This document shows, piece by piece, positions 36,087 through 48,648 of a stretch of 64,000 bases of DNA. The DNA is from Takakia lepidozioides (Eukaryota; Streptophyta; Takakiopsida; Takakiales; Takakiaceae). The notes beneath the pieces were generated by a model. It was not told the origin of the DNA. It did no database searches and saw only the letters and a list, made by a program, of their open reading frames with translations. Every line of letters starts with the position of its first letter. Positions within the stretch are counted from its first letter, which is position 1. The position numbers and the translations under genes are program-made. Location: positions 36,456,001-36,520,000 of the forward strand of contig CM060731.1 in assembly GCA_030704615.1 (NCBI GenBank), written 5' to 3'.

Positions 36087-38243
36087 GACTTACTTTTCCT
36101 AGAGCTACATATGCAATCATCTATGTTCTTATTTTGAACCTTGCTGGACCTTGTAATGAAATTCCAAGATTGCTATGTTGGGCATGCTGTCGGCAAGGTC
36201 CTTGAGGATTGTAAAGGTTAAATGGACGACCACACTGTTGGGAGGCTAATCTAAGTTGAGGAGCAGTGAGTGTAGATTAGGGAGTGCGGGTAATAGAAAA
36301 CAATAAAGTCCCTCTCCAGATATCCACACTCACTCCAGGTTACCCCAGTACCAAAAACAGCACATGATTGAGGGTGTTGGCCTCTCTGCAGCCTCTCTGC
36401 AGTCAACCAATGTGGTGTACTATTGGTATTGTAGTCTTGTGATTGGCCTGGGACATTGTTTTTCACCTAGGCGAGACTGATAAACAAATTCCAGTACAAA
36501 CTTTGTAGAGCTTTCATGATAAACTACAATACCTGGATTGTCAAAAGTTATTGTGATGGCTCTTCTCATGTCTATCAATCCTACTATTGTAACCCTGTAA
36601 GACATTGAGGTACATTGAGACTACTGTGGCACGTATTGTCCTCCCCTGTGTCTGGATCTATGTTGTTTTAGCATAGAAGAGCCTAATAAACTGCTATAGA
36701 CCATTTGTTGCAGCATGATCTCCATTCATGTATTAAGCTGGAAAATGGTTGGATTATCTTATAAGTGCTGACAGTTGAGGGAGTCTCCAGTGATAGATTT
36801 TTCAGTTGTTTGCCAAAAGAGGATTGTGAAGCTTGTGCATTTTTCTAAATAATATTGGCTTATCTTTGGATTTAGCTCTAATGGAATCATCATTTATCAG
36901 ATGGTCCCACTCTGGCTTTCCAATTTAAATGCCTCTTTCATTTCTATGTTGTGAATTGCATCTTCCAATCTGTTGATAACCTGTTCATGTGCATAAAGTA
37001 CTATGTAGATGATTCCTACAGTCTGGTGGTGAAGGAGGTGAGGAGGTGTAAACCATCACCAATTGAAGAGAGGGGAAATGAGTGGGGGCAGTGGGGGATG
37101 ACAATTAGCAGGACAGCGAAGGAGGAAATTTGTAGTGCAGGACTTACAAAAGAGTGCAGGCACAGATCTCCAGAGCCAACAAGAGAGGTTTTTCAGATGG
37201 TTTCCAAGAGAGGTTTCTTTTAGTACAGAGCTTTTAATACATTTGAAATTCAAACACTGCTGGAACATAGTCTCGATGGAAGCTCCTAAACAATGAAGAG
37301 ACATAACTTCGAGAAATCTATTGAGACCTCATAGAATTGTCGGAAAAGGGCTGTGTGTGTGTGAGGAGGGGGGGTGTTAATGCATCGCCCAACCTTTGAG
37401 ATAGAAACCTCAGACCAAACACACTTCTCAATCTCAATAAATGAGCAAGAGGCAAAAGAGCTTTCACCAAAGTAAATGCCTGCTCTACACAAAGAAACGA
37501 CATAAATTATGCCTCCACAGCCGACTTAGATTGCAATGATTTGGGACAGAAACCATTCCGAAAACACTTTGAGAGATGATTCAACCACCTCTCTAAGTCT
37601 ACGACTGCTTGTAAGAGGAAAGAAGCAACCACCTAGTCTGGAGAAAAGAAAGGGGAGGAAATGAAGTCAAGGATAAACTGCAAAGAGAAAGTATCCACAC
37701 ATCTGGTGAGGGCGGCCATAGCAGCAGATGATGGTGACTTAGTAGAAACATGACGTGGGCACTCTGTTGCATTGTGCTCCCATGAGCCCCACGACGAAGA
37801 AGATCGCTGGAGCCTCCGTATTCAGTTGAATCAAGAAACTTCTGGGCAGTCCGGGGAATTTCTCCAGGGGTAGATATCTCGGGCTGCCCTTTTCGAATAT
37901 TATCTGTGCTGCCCGGACACCCCTCCGGCAGCAGTATACCTGGGCGGGCTGCCCCTTTTCATGGGTTTCTTCCCAAAGGAAGACAGGGAAACAACGCTTA
38001 GCTACAATCCGTTCCAGAGATCACTGTAATTACAGAAAGGCCACAACTTCACAAAGTCAGATCTTGGGTTTCAAGTGTAATTGCGTTGGGGTGTGGCGTT
38101 CGAAGGATTGAAGCGGATTGAAGGCAGATTTGAGAGCTTTCAACCGATCCATGGCGTAATTTTGAGGAAAGGTGAAGAGCTTAGGTGTAGGAGGTTGGTC
38201 CAGAGGTGGAAGTCACACAGGTGCAGAGACGTGCACAGGTTGA
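36087..38243. promoter_or_regulatory. divergent upstream region of the membrane-protein gene and XRCC1
   Basis: 2.16 kb between the start of the minus-strand membrane-protein gene and the XRCC1 ATG. Contains GGGCAGCCC-type palindromic pieces near 37880-37960 (GGGCTGCCC occurs twice as direct and inverted forms). No convincing TATA box. No gene is supported. Confidence 0.35.
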
Positions 38244-41200
38244 ATGAGGTTGAATGAGATGGTGGGCGAGGAGGCGAAGGGAACGGTGTGCAAGTGGATT
38301 GTGAGAGACTGCTCGTCCGAGGCAGAAGTTCACCCTGCCAGCAATGTGTTGAAGGAGGAGCGTTACCAGCTCTGGCAGACAGGAGTGCCTACCGACGAGG
38401 CCTGGATGGTACTGGAGCCCCAACCCCCAAGCGCATTTAACAAAGTCGAGATTGTGAATGCTGGGTCATCGCTTGTTGAAATCTATGGGCTGCGGGAGGA
38501 CACGGATGGTGATGCCGAGGAAGATTATGAACTCTTATTATCCGCGCAGCAGGTTGGTGTTATTTGCATACCGAATTCAGCAAACCCGAGTTTCCATCCT
38601 GTATTTCCAGCGTTGTAAGTCAGGAGTCAATAGCGTACAATTCCACAATTGCTGGCAGATTGAACTCTGATTTGCGACTATGGACGAGGTCACACTTGGT
38701 ATGGAAAGGGTTCTACTAAGGTCATCGAAAATTGGGAACATCTGCTTTCAATGCAGCAAGTTCTTCGCAGTGCGTTTCTCATGCATTCTGCTACAGGCAG
38801 GACCTATACTCCCCTGAAAGACCCATTATTCACCAACCCAGGTGGGGTTTGGCAGTTTTGAGTGATCACCTCGCCATGTGTTGAGTACATGGTTTACGCT
38901 ACACTGTAGGCCATTGCAAGAAAGAGAAAGTATATGTTCCTGTTCTGGAATTACAATGGTAAACCCTAAACCCTTAGCATGGTGAAAGTACTTTAATATA
39001 AGAGGAAGAACATGTTATCATGAAGAATGTCTTATGGGTGATATTCAGGTGATGTCAGTGAAGGACTTGGTGAGCAAAAGCAACCGCAATCGCGCATTTA
39101 CATATGACATTGATGTCACTCACAAGCTGTCACCCCTTGCTGCCCAGCAACGGTAATTCTCTCTACCAAACTACAGGCAAACGAATTGCATCTCAGTATT
39201 CTGCAGGGATGATGCACTCAAGGGTACATAATCAATCCTTAGGATGAACAGTCAAAGGAGACATCCCTTGTCAAATGCCAAGCAATGTCTCCTGTTTCTT
39301 GATGGCAGTTTATATGGAAGCTTTGCAAAGGTGGAAGATTTGGTACAAGAACAATGTATGTTCAGTCTTTTTACTGACTCAACACATGGGTAATAAGTAT
39401 GATCAGTTTTGATTAGTGCAGGTGGAGAAAGCTGCGGGTGGTCTGTAAGCAGCCCTTTGGCACTGCTGAGCACCAAACTTCTATTGGCCTGGCTTTCATT
39501 CACTTTTCGCCTTGCAAATCCAAAGCTGACAAGTCGTATGTGAAGGCTCATTCCAGAAGTCAGGCGAAGATTTTAGTGACAAGTTGTATGGTGCCGAGTG
39601 TTGGTAACAAGTTCCAGAACAGAGTAGAACCCTCTAGATCCCAAACAGACCACCATCTGGCTGATGATGAAGAGGAGAAATTGAACACTCCGCTAGTGGA
39701 CCTCAGGAAAACAGACAATGGGAGGAAGCTCCCAACCTGGGCATCACCCAGTAAGTCTGCAAACTCAGAAGACAAATCTGGACAAAGATGCCTGGAACCT
39801 TCCATAATAGATGGCAACACAGAAGGCAAAGATGGTATAGATGAGAAAGATATTCAAAGAAGGAGGTCCTTCGCCAAAAGCGTTAAAAGCATTGGGAGTA
39901 GTACAAAAGTTGTGGCTTATTCTGAAGATGAGATTAATGGTACAGATATAGAGGTGCAAGATAGAGACAAAAGACTTCAATCCAGGGGAGAAGCCAGTGA
40001 AAACTCAGAGAAGAGCCAACAAAACAAAAAAAGTCCTGGTGCTGAAGCAAGTCAACGCTCTGCCATTCAGGACAATCAAGGAAGAAAAAATAATAAGCGA
40101 AGTCAGACTCCGGATGTGGAGGAGAGGAAAGGAAGTAAGAAACTGAACAGCTCAAGGGTCGGTGATGAAGTTCAAGCCAACCTTAGCTCACGGAGCTCCG
40201 AGGCAGGAGGCACTGTAGCTGGCAAGCCATGGAATTCGCAAGGCCAATCCAATGATGGAGGAGGTCCAATCTCTCATATGACTACCGACCACAGCAATAC
40301 AGACAGAAACATTAGCAGGAAACTAGGTGCTGGAAGAGGGATTGGAGTTGGTTGTTCCAAATCTGTCAGTTCCACCAAGCATCAAGACAATGCGGCTTCC
40401 GGAAATTTTGCAATGATAGGGACCTCTTCTGGGGGGACAGGTGAGAGAAACAAGGAGGCTGGCAATGGGATGGGCGGTGCTAGGAGAGAGGGTGGTACAG
40501 AAGGAAAGAGCACTGCTGTGCAAGACTTCTCAAGACTTATGGTGAGATCTCGCTGACTAGAGAGGCCAGGTTGACGTATGGCACACTTTTGTGTGACATG
40601 TGCCTTGTTTTGGGTGACCTGTCTTACTTTAGGGACCTTAGGGAAAAGAGGGAGGGAGCCTCACATGTTGTGTCAACTTTTAACAGTCCTGAAGAAGTAC
40701 TGTGTGGTGGCAGGGAGGAGTGGCATTCGCGATATCAGGATTAGTAAATCCAGAGCGTGGAGAAGTCCGAGATATGGGCCTGGATATGGGAGCCCAGTAC
40801 CGGCCTGACTGGACTTCAGACTGCACCCTGCTTGTGTGTGCATACCCCAACACTCCCAAGTTCAAGCAAGTGAAAGGAGCCGGTGGAACCATTGTCTCAA
40901 AGGTTTTCTCCCTGTTCTTCTAGTCCAAATGACATTAGTGTAGGATGTTACATGGTATTCTCTGTGTCGGCAAGACCTATCACAAGGTGTTTGCACATAT
41001 TCTTACCTATATCTGGCCTGTAACTGAATGCTTTTAGTTGGAAATTACTTGGTCCCAAGATCATGTTGTAAACAACAGTCTCTGGTCTTGCTTGATAATT
41101 TTAGTAGAGACAAGTCAGAAGTGCAGAACTGAAATCTCTTTTCCAGTCATCACACTCGCTTACATTGTTTTTGCTTTCAATGACGAATGATGTCCGGATG

Positions 41201-43730
41201 GCAGGAGTGGATCCCCAGATGTCACAAACAAAAGATGCTCATTGACATCGACAGGTAGCATGTCCACTTTTTGCTGCTAAGCTTTCGCTTTTGCTGTCCG
41301 AACTGTGAACAGTCTAATGGATATTGCAAGAACAGTTTGTAAGATTGCATTCCTCCACTGTATGTCATATCTCATCCCTAGACTCAAAGAACACAGCACC
41401 CAGGACACTAATACACCCCTGAAGATGAGTAGGGGCTGCAATTACATCCACTCTGGATCGGGGCTGTTGGTGAACTTCCAAAAAAATAAGGTATCTTGAC
41501 ACTGTGGGCCCCGAGGAATCTGACCTGATTGCATAGAAATGGATTGCAGTCACATTTTTTGGCCTACTAATGATCTTAAAATGCAACATGATTTCCCTTA
41601 ATTCTTCTGCATTTTGATTGGAGGGTGCTAGTCCATGTTTATTGAGAAGATTGAAGAACCCCATGTGTGGACCCTGCCCTTTTGTTCATGAAGCCAGGCC
41701 CACCATATAGCACTTTCTCGCTCATGCTTCAAACACGCAGGGCATGCCAATGGTCAGGGCAATACGTCTCACTGTAGGTGGGGTCCAAGCATGTGTGAGG
41801 TTATATCTGTGGTCGGCACACAGCAAGCCAGCACCACAGGCTCTCCACTTTGGGTACTTAAGGGGAAGGATCCTCAGTTTCTGACAGGTGGCTACTGTGT
41901 ATTTCCATTTGCATTGTCAGCAGGATCTTTCATATGCACTTTACTGGATTTTGCAGGTACCTTATGCACTCGGGGAGGCCATGGAGGAAGGGCAACTTCA
42001 AACAAACTGCAGATCATGTTAGTGTAGGTAAATCACATGCCTTAGGATCCCCTCTGAGATTGTCTGAAATTGTGTTTTCTGCAAAACTAAAATGACAAAG
42101 TTGTGCTCAAAATAGTGTAGGTAGCACCGCACTGCTGATAAATGCATGGACAGAGAGCAAATTAGGGTGCTACCTGGTAAGGTAGTTTTGTGACTTTGGG
42201 ACACCTACCTGTTAAGGCCCAACAGTGTTAGGTGGGCCAGGCCTTGACTAAATTTGGAAAATCTTCTCCAATTCTTGGGATCGAGTCCTGATATCCTTAA
42301 ATTGTACTGGAGTTAGTTGACAGAGATGAATAACCTAATTTATATGTATGTAGTCAATAGCCAGGACAATTGACTGCATGAGCAAGTACACAGGAATACC
42401 AAACAGTGTTGCAAATTATTCAGAGGGCTTTCAGGACCTATAGAAGCTGTATGAGTGACTTGCCCACGAAGATATACTAATCTGCTATCATCCTGCCAAC
42501 TGTTCTGGAAACACTCTTCACATTTCTGCAGAGGACGAGAAGGAGGATCAGTGCAGGGCTGCTCCAGCAGTGAAACAGTGGGTGCATGAGGATTTGAAGG
42601 CGAGTATGGAATGGCTGCAGCAACAACAAGACAAGGCAATCTGCTTTGCCTTTTTGACTGTAGCTTGTGCTTGATGAGGTGTGTCAGCTGAGGGATCCTG
42701 TAGCATTGTTAAGGGGTGTGGTAAGGGCCCAAATACAGGGTGAGGTAGGGAGGACAGCTGAACTCGAAGAGGACCGAGGTCATGTCCAGTAGACGAGAAC
42801 AGATGTGCCAGGGTTTGGTTGAAACTGCACATTGCTAAGAATGTGGATATGATGATGGGATTCATTGCAGCCAGATGCACATCAGTTGGAATCAACAGCA
42901 GCACAGGGCATCCTGGTCTGCCTGGATGATACTATCGAGAGTCTTAAGGAAAAACTGGTATGTTTGCATAATTTCATGGAAGTAGCCATCCTTTAACCTT
43001 GGTATTCATTAACAAGTTACTGCCTTGCTGGCATACACACTACTCAAGGACGTGGCATGTAGGCAGATACATATTTCTTTGTCATCCAAAGCAGGACAAA
43101 TTACAGGCAGCCGTTGCCCAATGAGATTGGTGGGCGGCCATATTGTCAGCCTCCATTTTTGTTTTTGGATGATGTTTATGTAATGTACCTAGGAACTGAC
43201 GGCATCTCTGGCTTCTCTGCAGGGTGTCTGCAGCATCATTGAGAAGTGGAGTTTCGTTCCACGGCCAGTCAAGGAGCTAGCAGCCCTGGAAGAAGGCAAC
43301 AGAGGTACAAGGATTGCAACAAGAGACCTAATCAAGGAAGCGGAGCGACTTAGGCGTATCTATGATGAAGAATTGACAAAATGCACTCCTCGTTTGAAGA
43401 GGCTTTACCACAAGGCAGAAGAGAAAGAGGACATGACCAGGTCAGTTCAATTCAGAACCATTAGTGACACGAAACTGCAAAGTCACTAACCAAGAGTCTC
43501 TGGAGATCCTCCAAAGATGGTCAACTGAACGTGACATTTGCTGTTCAGTATACAAAGTTGGGTGCTCCTGTGCTCAAACGCTCAACTGCACAAGTTTTAC
43601 AATTCATGTTTGCAGTGGAAAGAGGGGAGCGAATGGAGAGGAGGTTGATGATTCTGCCACAGAGGTGATGTCAGATGTGGACTCCCAGGAAACTGTTGAT
43701 CGCAACAGTGACGATACAATAGTTATGTGA
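38244..43730 (+). CDS. XRCC1: DNA single-strand-break repair scaffold XRCC1, with N-terminal domain
   Basis: Ten exons join in phase: 38244-38552, 39049-39152, 39422-40541, 40714-40902, 41205-41254, 41957-42027, 42532-42635, 42871-42957, 43223-43440 and 43616-43730 (TGA), giving 788 residues. Residues about 10-168 are an XRCC1 N-terminal domain: DCSSEAEVHPASNVL, NKVEIVNAGSSLVEIYGL, DLVSKSNRNRAFTYD, WRKLRVVCKQPFG. Residues about 170-511 are a basic and Ser-rich disordered linker. Residues about 512-600 are the BRCT domain (GVAFAISGLVNPERGEVRD, YRPDWTSDCTLLVCAYPNTP, then EWI, RYLMHSGRPWRKG). The tail (SMEWLQ, STAAQGILVCLDDTIESLKE, EKWSFVPRPVKELAALE) matches the plant-specific C-terminus of Arabidopsis XRCC1. 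A second BRCT is absent, as in plants. XRCC1 holds ligase and end-processing enzymes at nicks in nuclear DNA. An in-frame Met at 38259 is an alternative start. One junction (42635) uses a GC donor in this model. Confidence 0.93.
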
Positions 43731-45775
43731 TCTGGCATTACAAGGAAAAACTTGTGGCGAAGTATTGACAGTAGCTAAGAGCAGCAGAGTGTAACAAGCA
43801 GGGAGAATCATCTGGGTTGTGCCAATGGAAAAATGACCACATTCAAGCATGCAGAGTGCAGAATGCACGACTTGCATAGGGAACAATCAAAATACACCGT
43901 CCGGAGCTCAACGACATGTAAAAGTGAACTGCATCAAGGATACAGAAGTAGTAGATGTGAAATAGAAAAACTATCCAGACTGCCTTGGTCTCACTTCTTG
44001 GGATTTATCACTGTACAGCTTGAAGCAACAGAGATGACTGCCTTGATGTTCCTCCTCATGGAATTCTTTGTGTCACATCATCAACATGACATGATGACAC
44101 ATTGAACAAAATATGGGCAGTTGGAGAGAGCCAACTTTTTCCACAGTTTTGAGTGCAAGATACATGTTCATGGCCAGGCTCAGAGCTTCCCTAGCATCAG
44201 CCACATATGTTGGAAGTCACCCAGAAGCAGGTACTTTTCTGCACAGTTTTGTGGATGGTGTTCGGATGTTGGCAATTTCAGCCAAAGATCTGCTTGACCT
44301 TTACATTGCTAGTGAATACACTCCACTGATGAAAAGAGCATCAGTCCTCATTGATTTGGCTGGATTGGGGGCAGAGTCGGTATGTGATGACAAGTGGAAA
44401 GAAGAGACTGGGAAACAGATGTGATGGCAAAAATGTTTCTACTGAACTTTACATTGCTATTGAATACTACAATGATGTAAAGAGCATCAGTCCTCATTGA
44501 TTTAGCTGGATTGGGGGCAGAGTCAGTATATAATGACAAGTGGGAAGAAAGAGACTGGGAAAAAGATTTCATGGGAGCTTGAGAAAAGAAAGAAGTGATG
44601 TCTCTAATGCAGATTGTCAACAAAAATGGCCATCTATCTTTGCCATGTACTAATTTCAACACCTAGCAACATGAACTTCATAAATTGCTATCCTTCCTTT
44701 TGGTGACCTTTAGTGAAAGGAAAGGTTTACGCCATTTCCAGCTTATACCCAGTTTACTCATTGTCTATCCCCTGCAAGCCCCTTTTATGCTGACAAGGCT
44801 TTGCCGAATCAGTTACTACCAATGAGCCAGGAAGGCAGTCATATGTGAGATGATGAGGGGGAGTCTGCATGCGGACTCGTACACGCATCTGTTGTTGTGA
44901 TTCAGGAGTGGGCCCCATCACTTGCACGTGGACATTGACGCAAAACATGCACACAGCCCCGTCTCTCGTGAAGAGAAAAGTAGGACTAGAAACGCTCTGC
45001 CACATCTGGATCTGGCCTGCCATTATCTTCCAAAATATGTGGCCTATGCACCTCACTGCACAAAACTGCCATCAGAACATTTGGTGGTTGAAACCAAGCA
45101 CTTCAATCTTGTACAGCAAGAACACCATTTCTAGCAACACTTGAGATATGGTGGCTGACCTAGTGCAAGCTACTTACCTCCATAAGGACAATTACAAATA
45201 CCTTCCTGAAGGTATTCGATTTGTCTTGTATTGGCTGGCCAGCAGGATGCAAAACTATATCCCACATGTGTGGGGCTCAACTTTAGAGAGACCACAAACT
45301 TGCCAAAGAAATGAGTGGGAGGGGGCCCTTCAAACCGCTATACCTTTCAAGATTTTGGGTTGCTGGTGGTGGGGCCAGAAGCATTGGACAGGAAATTGTT
45401 TAGTGCAAAACTGACCACAAATTAGCAAGATCCGAGCATGTCTGAGAAAGCTACGGAATGTAGGAAAAGAAGGCATCCAACAGCTTTTTTTAAGTCCACA
45501 GAGGATCAATCATGCAATCGTATGACGATGCTAGCCTAATGACTGTTCAACAAGGATAATTGCAGCCCCGAGGAACCTCCAGGATGAACTGGATTGGAGA
45601 GGAAGGAAGGAAGATGGCCCTATCGTAGACGAGAGGCTGTCGGTCGGTTACCTGAGCGAAGGAAAGCGTTGCCACAAAACTTGTGAGCGACAAGACGCAC
45701 CTCATCACCTTGCCTTGGCTGCTGTGCTCTAACGTACACACTGCCTTTCACACCTACACTTGAGGTGGTGCAGCG
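43731..45775. other. intergenic between XRCC1 and the H-protein gene
   Basis: No gene is recognised. A plus-strand frame at 44113-44424 is open but unnamed and overlaps a tandem repeat. The region holds the XRCC1 3' UTR and the H-protein promoter. Confidence 0.4.
44297..44575. repeat. two-copy tandem repeat, period about 148 bp
   Basis: The copies at about 44297-44425 and 44447-44575 share TTTACATTGCTA, GAATAC, AAGAGCATCAGTCCTCATTG, ATTTGGCTGGATTGGGGGCA/ATTTAGCTGGATTGGGGGCA, GACAAGTGG(G)AA and GAGACTGGGAAA. This is a recent local duplication, because the cores are almost identical. Confidence 0.85.
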
Positions 45776-47162
45776 ATGGCGCTCAGATGCGTGGCGGTGC
45801 AGGCTGCTGCGGTGTTGAGACTGGGGGGTAGACAGCCCATCTCGCAATCCTTTTGGGTCCCTCTCTCGCGGAGGTTTTCTCAGGCAGTTGAGGAGACCGA
45901 AGGTGCTGGCCCATCTGTGGATGTGCTTTTATGTGTGTTGTCGTTGTGGGTTTCGTGGAATCAATGTCCTTTCGGGTTCCTGTTGTGGAGTTGTATCGTA
46001 GCAGCTCGGAGTATTTTTCTTGATTTTTTGTCTATTCTCGCCCCCACCTCCTTCTTTTTTATCCTCTCTCATTTCAGTGTATGCATGCTTGCATGATGAG
46101 GAAAGCAATGTGTGCTTAACTAGGCTGAGTTGTTGTTTCCTCACTGCGTCTGGTTTGGACAAATTTGGTATGCTATGGCAGTTGTATTGGACGGGCTGCA
46201 CTACGCAAAGTCTCACGAGTGGGTGAAAGTAGAAGGCGAGACCGCCACTGTGGGCATCACTGATCATGCCCAGGTGTGTCTCACATTCCAATATATTCAA
46301 TCGTCCAATCATCTTGCGGGCCTTAAAACATCCGGAAGTGGGATTCGTTGATCTGTGCTGTCTCGCCCATACTTTCAGCTTTGTTGGTTGAATGCTGGTG
46401 ATGGCTGCAGAAAGAGCTAGGAGACGTGGTCTTCGTCGACTTGCCTGAACCGGGGAAGAAGTTCACCCAGGGTGAGACCTTCGGTGTGGTGGAGAGTGTT
46501 AAAGCGGCCAGTGATGTCTATTCGCCAGTGTCGGGGGAAGTCGTGGAGGTCAATGGGGTTCTTACCGACACTCCGGGCTTGGTGAGCTTCGAAATGAGTT
46601 TCTAATCTACATAAAGAGGCAAATTAGAGACGTGGATCTGGAGATGCTCTCTCTGCATGATAAGGGACAGTTGTAATATCTCTTGTAAGTTTGGATGCTG
46701 TTCTTCTCCAGCACCACCTAAAATGGTTGTGGCATGCTGAGAAGTCTGTAATCTTGTGTGGTATCGTTAGTTTGTGGTTACTACCAGATGAATGGTGCAA
46801 TGTTCAATGCAGTACATTGGATAATGACGGGCCGGTATTTGCGTGTGAGTGCAATATTCTATGTTGGTCCTCATGTCTGTCTGTGCTGATTGTTCTAACA
46901 GATGGTAGTGTTTCCATCTATCAATGTATGGGTTTATTCAACTGTGGGGTTGCTTTATCTCTTCACGCTGCAAGTATTTTCTTAGAACTTGTTAGTTTGA
47001 TGTGTTCTGTCAAAGCTTGATGAATGAAGTCTGAATTGGCAGGTGAACCAAGGCCCTTATAGCGATGGGTGGATCATGAAGTTGAAGCTCTCAGACAAGG
47101 GTGAACTTGACTCATTGCTGGACCCTGCAAAGTACAAGGAGCATAGTTCTGCAGGTCATTGA
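45776..47162 (+). CDS. GDCH: glycine decarboxylase complex H protein, mitochondrial
   Basis: The H protein carries the lipoyl arm that shuttles the methylamine group between the P, T and L proteins during glycine oxidation in the mitochondrial matrix. Four exons join in phase: 45776-45902, 46182-46273, 46411-46581 and 47043-47162 (TGA), giving 169 residues, the usual precursor length. The first ~40 residues form an Arg-rich presequence ([18 protein letters not shown], then PLSRRFSQ). The mature domain begins [23 protein letters not shown] and [16 protein letters not shown] follow. The lipoylation site is the Lys in [16 protein letters not shown]. The tail is [17 protein letters not shown]. 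All introns are GT-AG. The gene stands alone. Confidence 0.96.
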
Positions 47163-48648
47163 TTCCTGTAAGATTCGGTGATTGCCCACATGCTACCAGC
47201 CAGAGTTGCAACAGTAAGCTCAAACATGTGCGTTTTACGAGGTGGACGCTTGGTGGCATCCCTGGAGGACTCACCAAGTCTGAGAATGCTAAAGCTGCCT
47301 GACACGAGTATGTAGGGTGGAATGACGGCTTTGAGTCCTTTGAAGGGCTTAGTTTGGATGACTTTCTTCCATCTCTTCTAAGCTATCAAAGGTAATTGGG
47401 AATCTGTAACTCTCAAGGACTCTAAGCTTTTCTTCCTGTCACTGTTGTCTGGCAGGGATTAGTGGAGCAGTCAAATTTGTAATTGAAACTTGATGGTTTT
47501 ATCCAATGTTGTGATTTGGCATTTAGTTGATCACTTACATCATTGAAGCAAGAAGCTGAGTTGTCTGCAGTTTGATGGAACCAGTGTGCTTTTGAGTGCC
47601 ATAAAATTTGTTGTGTGGTATGGAGAGACTGACAAGGTCAGGTGGTAGAAGAGGGGCTGCTTTTGACATGCATGGCAGCCCCCAACTGAAGGCGGAAGAT
47701 CTCTTTGCCCTGAGTCTGACAGAAGACATACTTGCAAGCATCCTCTGCTCTCCTGTACTACTGTGTCTTTCACATTAGGAAGGGTGGTTGGATAGAGCAC
47801 TTGATTAGTTACAATTCTATACAAGCAGCGGATAATTTGTCCGTCCTGTTTTCTGACTTTTTCATCCACCCCAATTTGTGAGTTGTCTCTCCCCGAAGTG
47901 TGCGGTAAATTAACGGACATTGTCTTTTCCTTCCCTCTCGTTTCTCCTCCAAACCATCAAGACCATCTCCCTCTGAAACGAATTCAGACTGTTTGTGCTG
48001 AGGTTTCCAATACCTCCCCGCCCCCCAACGCCGTATGAAGAGCATCTTATGAGGTCGCTTGAAAGTAGTATCTTTGTACACAAGTTTATGAGCTTCCTCA
48101 CTCAGGCTGTGTCATAACACCTTCCCCAGTGTTTGAAAGATGTAAACGGAATCTTCACTCTCTCTCGGCTGTCACTATGAACCCTTACCACCCATGCCCA
48201 TGGTTTTTCTCTTCCTGAACATCTCAACAACAAAAATTCTCTTGTCGACTCTGAAGATCTTCAGATCACTGAAAGAGTTGCTTCCTTTCTACAGTGGAGC
48301 AAACCAAGCAAACCCATTGAAGCTGCAGAATGTGCCACAGCAGATGCGAATGTCGGAAATTCTAGAAGGCAATCTTACTCGCACTGTTCCATTCCACCGA
48401 CATCTTCTATATATACAAACTGTGAGTAATTGCTCAGTAAGTATATCTGTTAGGGCACACTTGGCACTACCCTACTCATTTTTCTCTTATGGCTACTTTC
48501 ATTGCTGCCAGGAGATAACTACATTCATCCACTCTCACCTCTGCGCCCTCGTTCCGTTCCACTAATTTTTACGTATGTAATCGATTTAATTAGTATAATT
48601 TTCCAGCTGCAAAATTACATAAGCTCAACAAACATAGACCAGTGTTTT
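47163..48648. other. intergenic
   Basis: Contains the H-protein 3' UTR. Short frames on both strands have no recognisable product. Confidence 0.4.
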
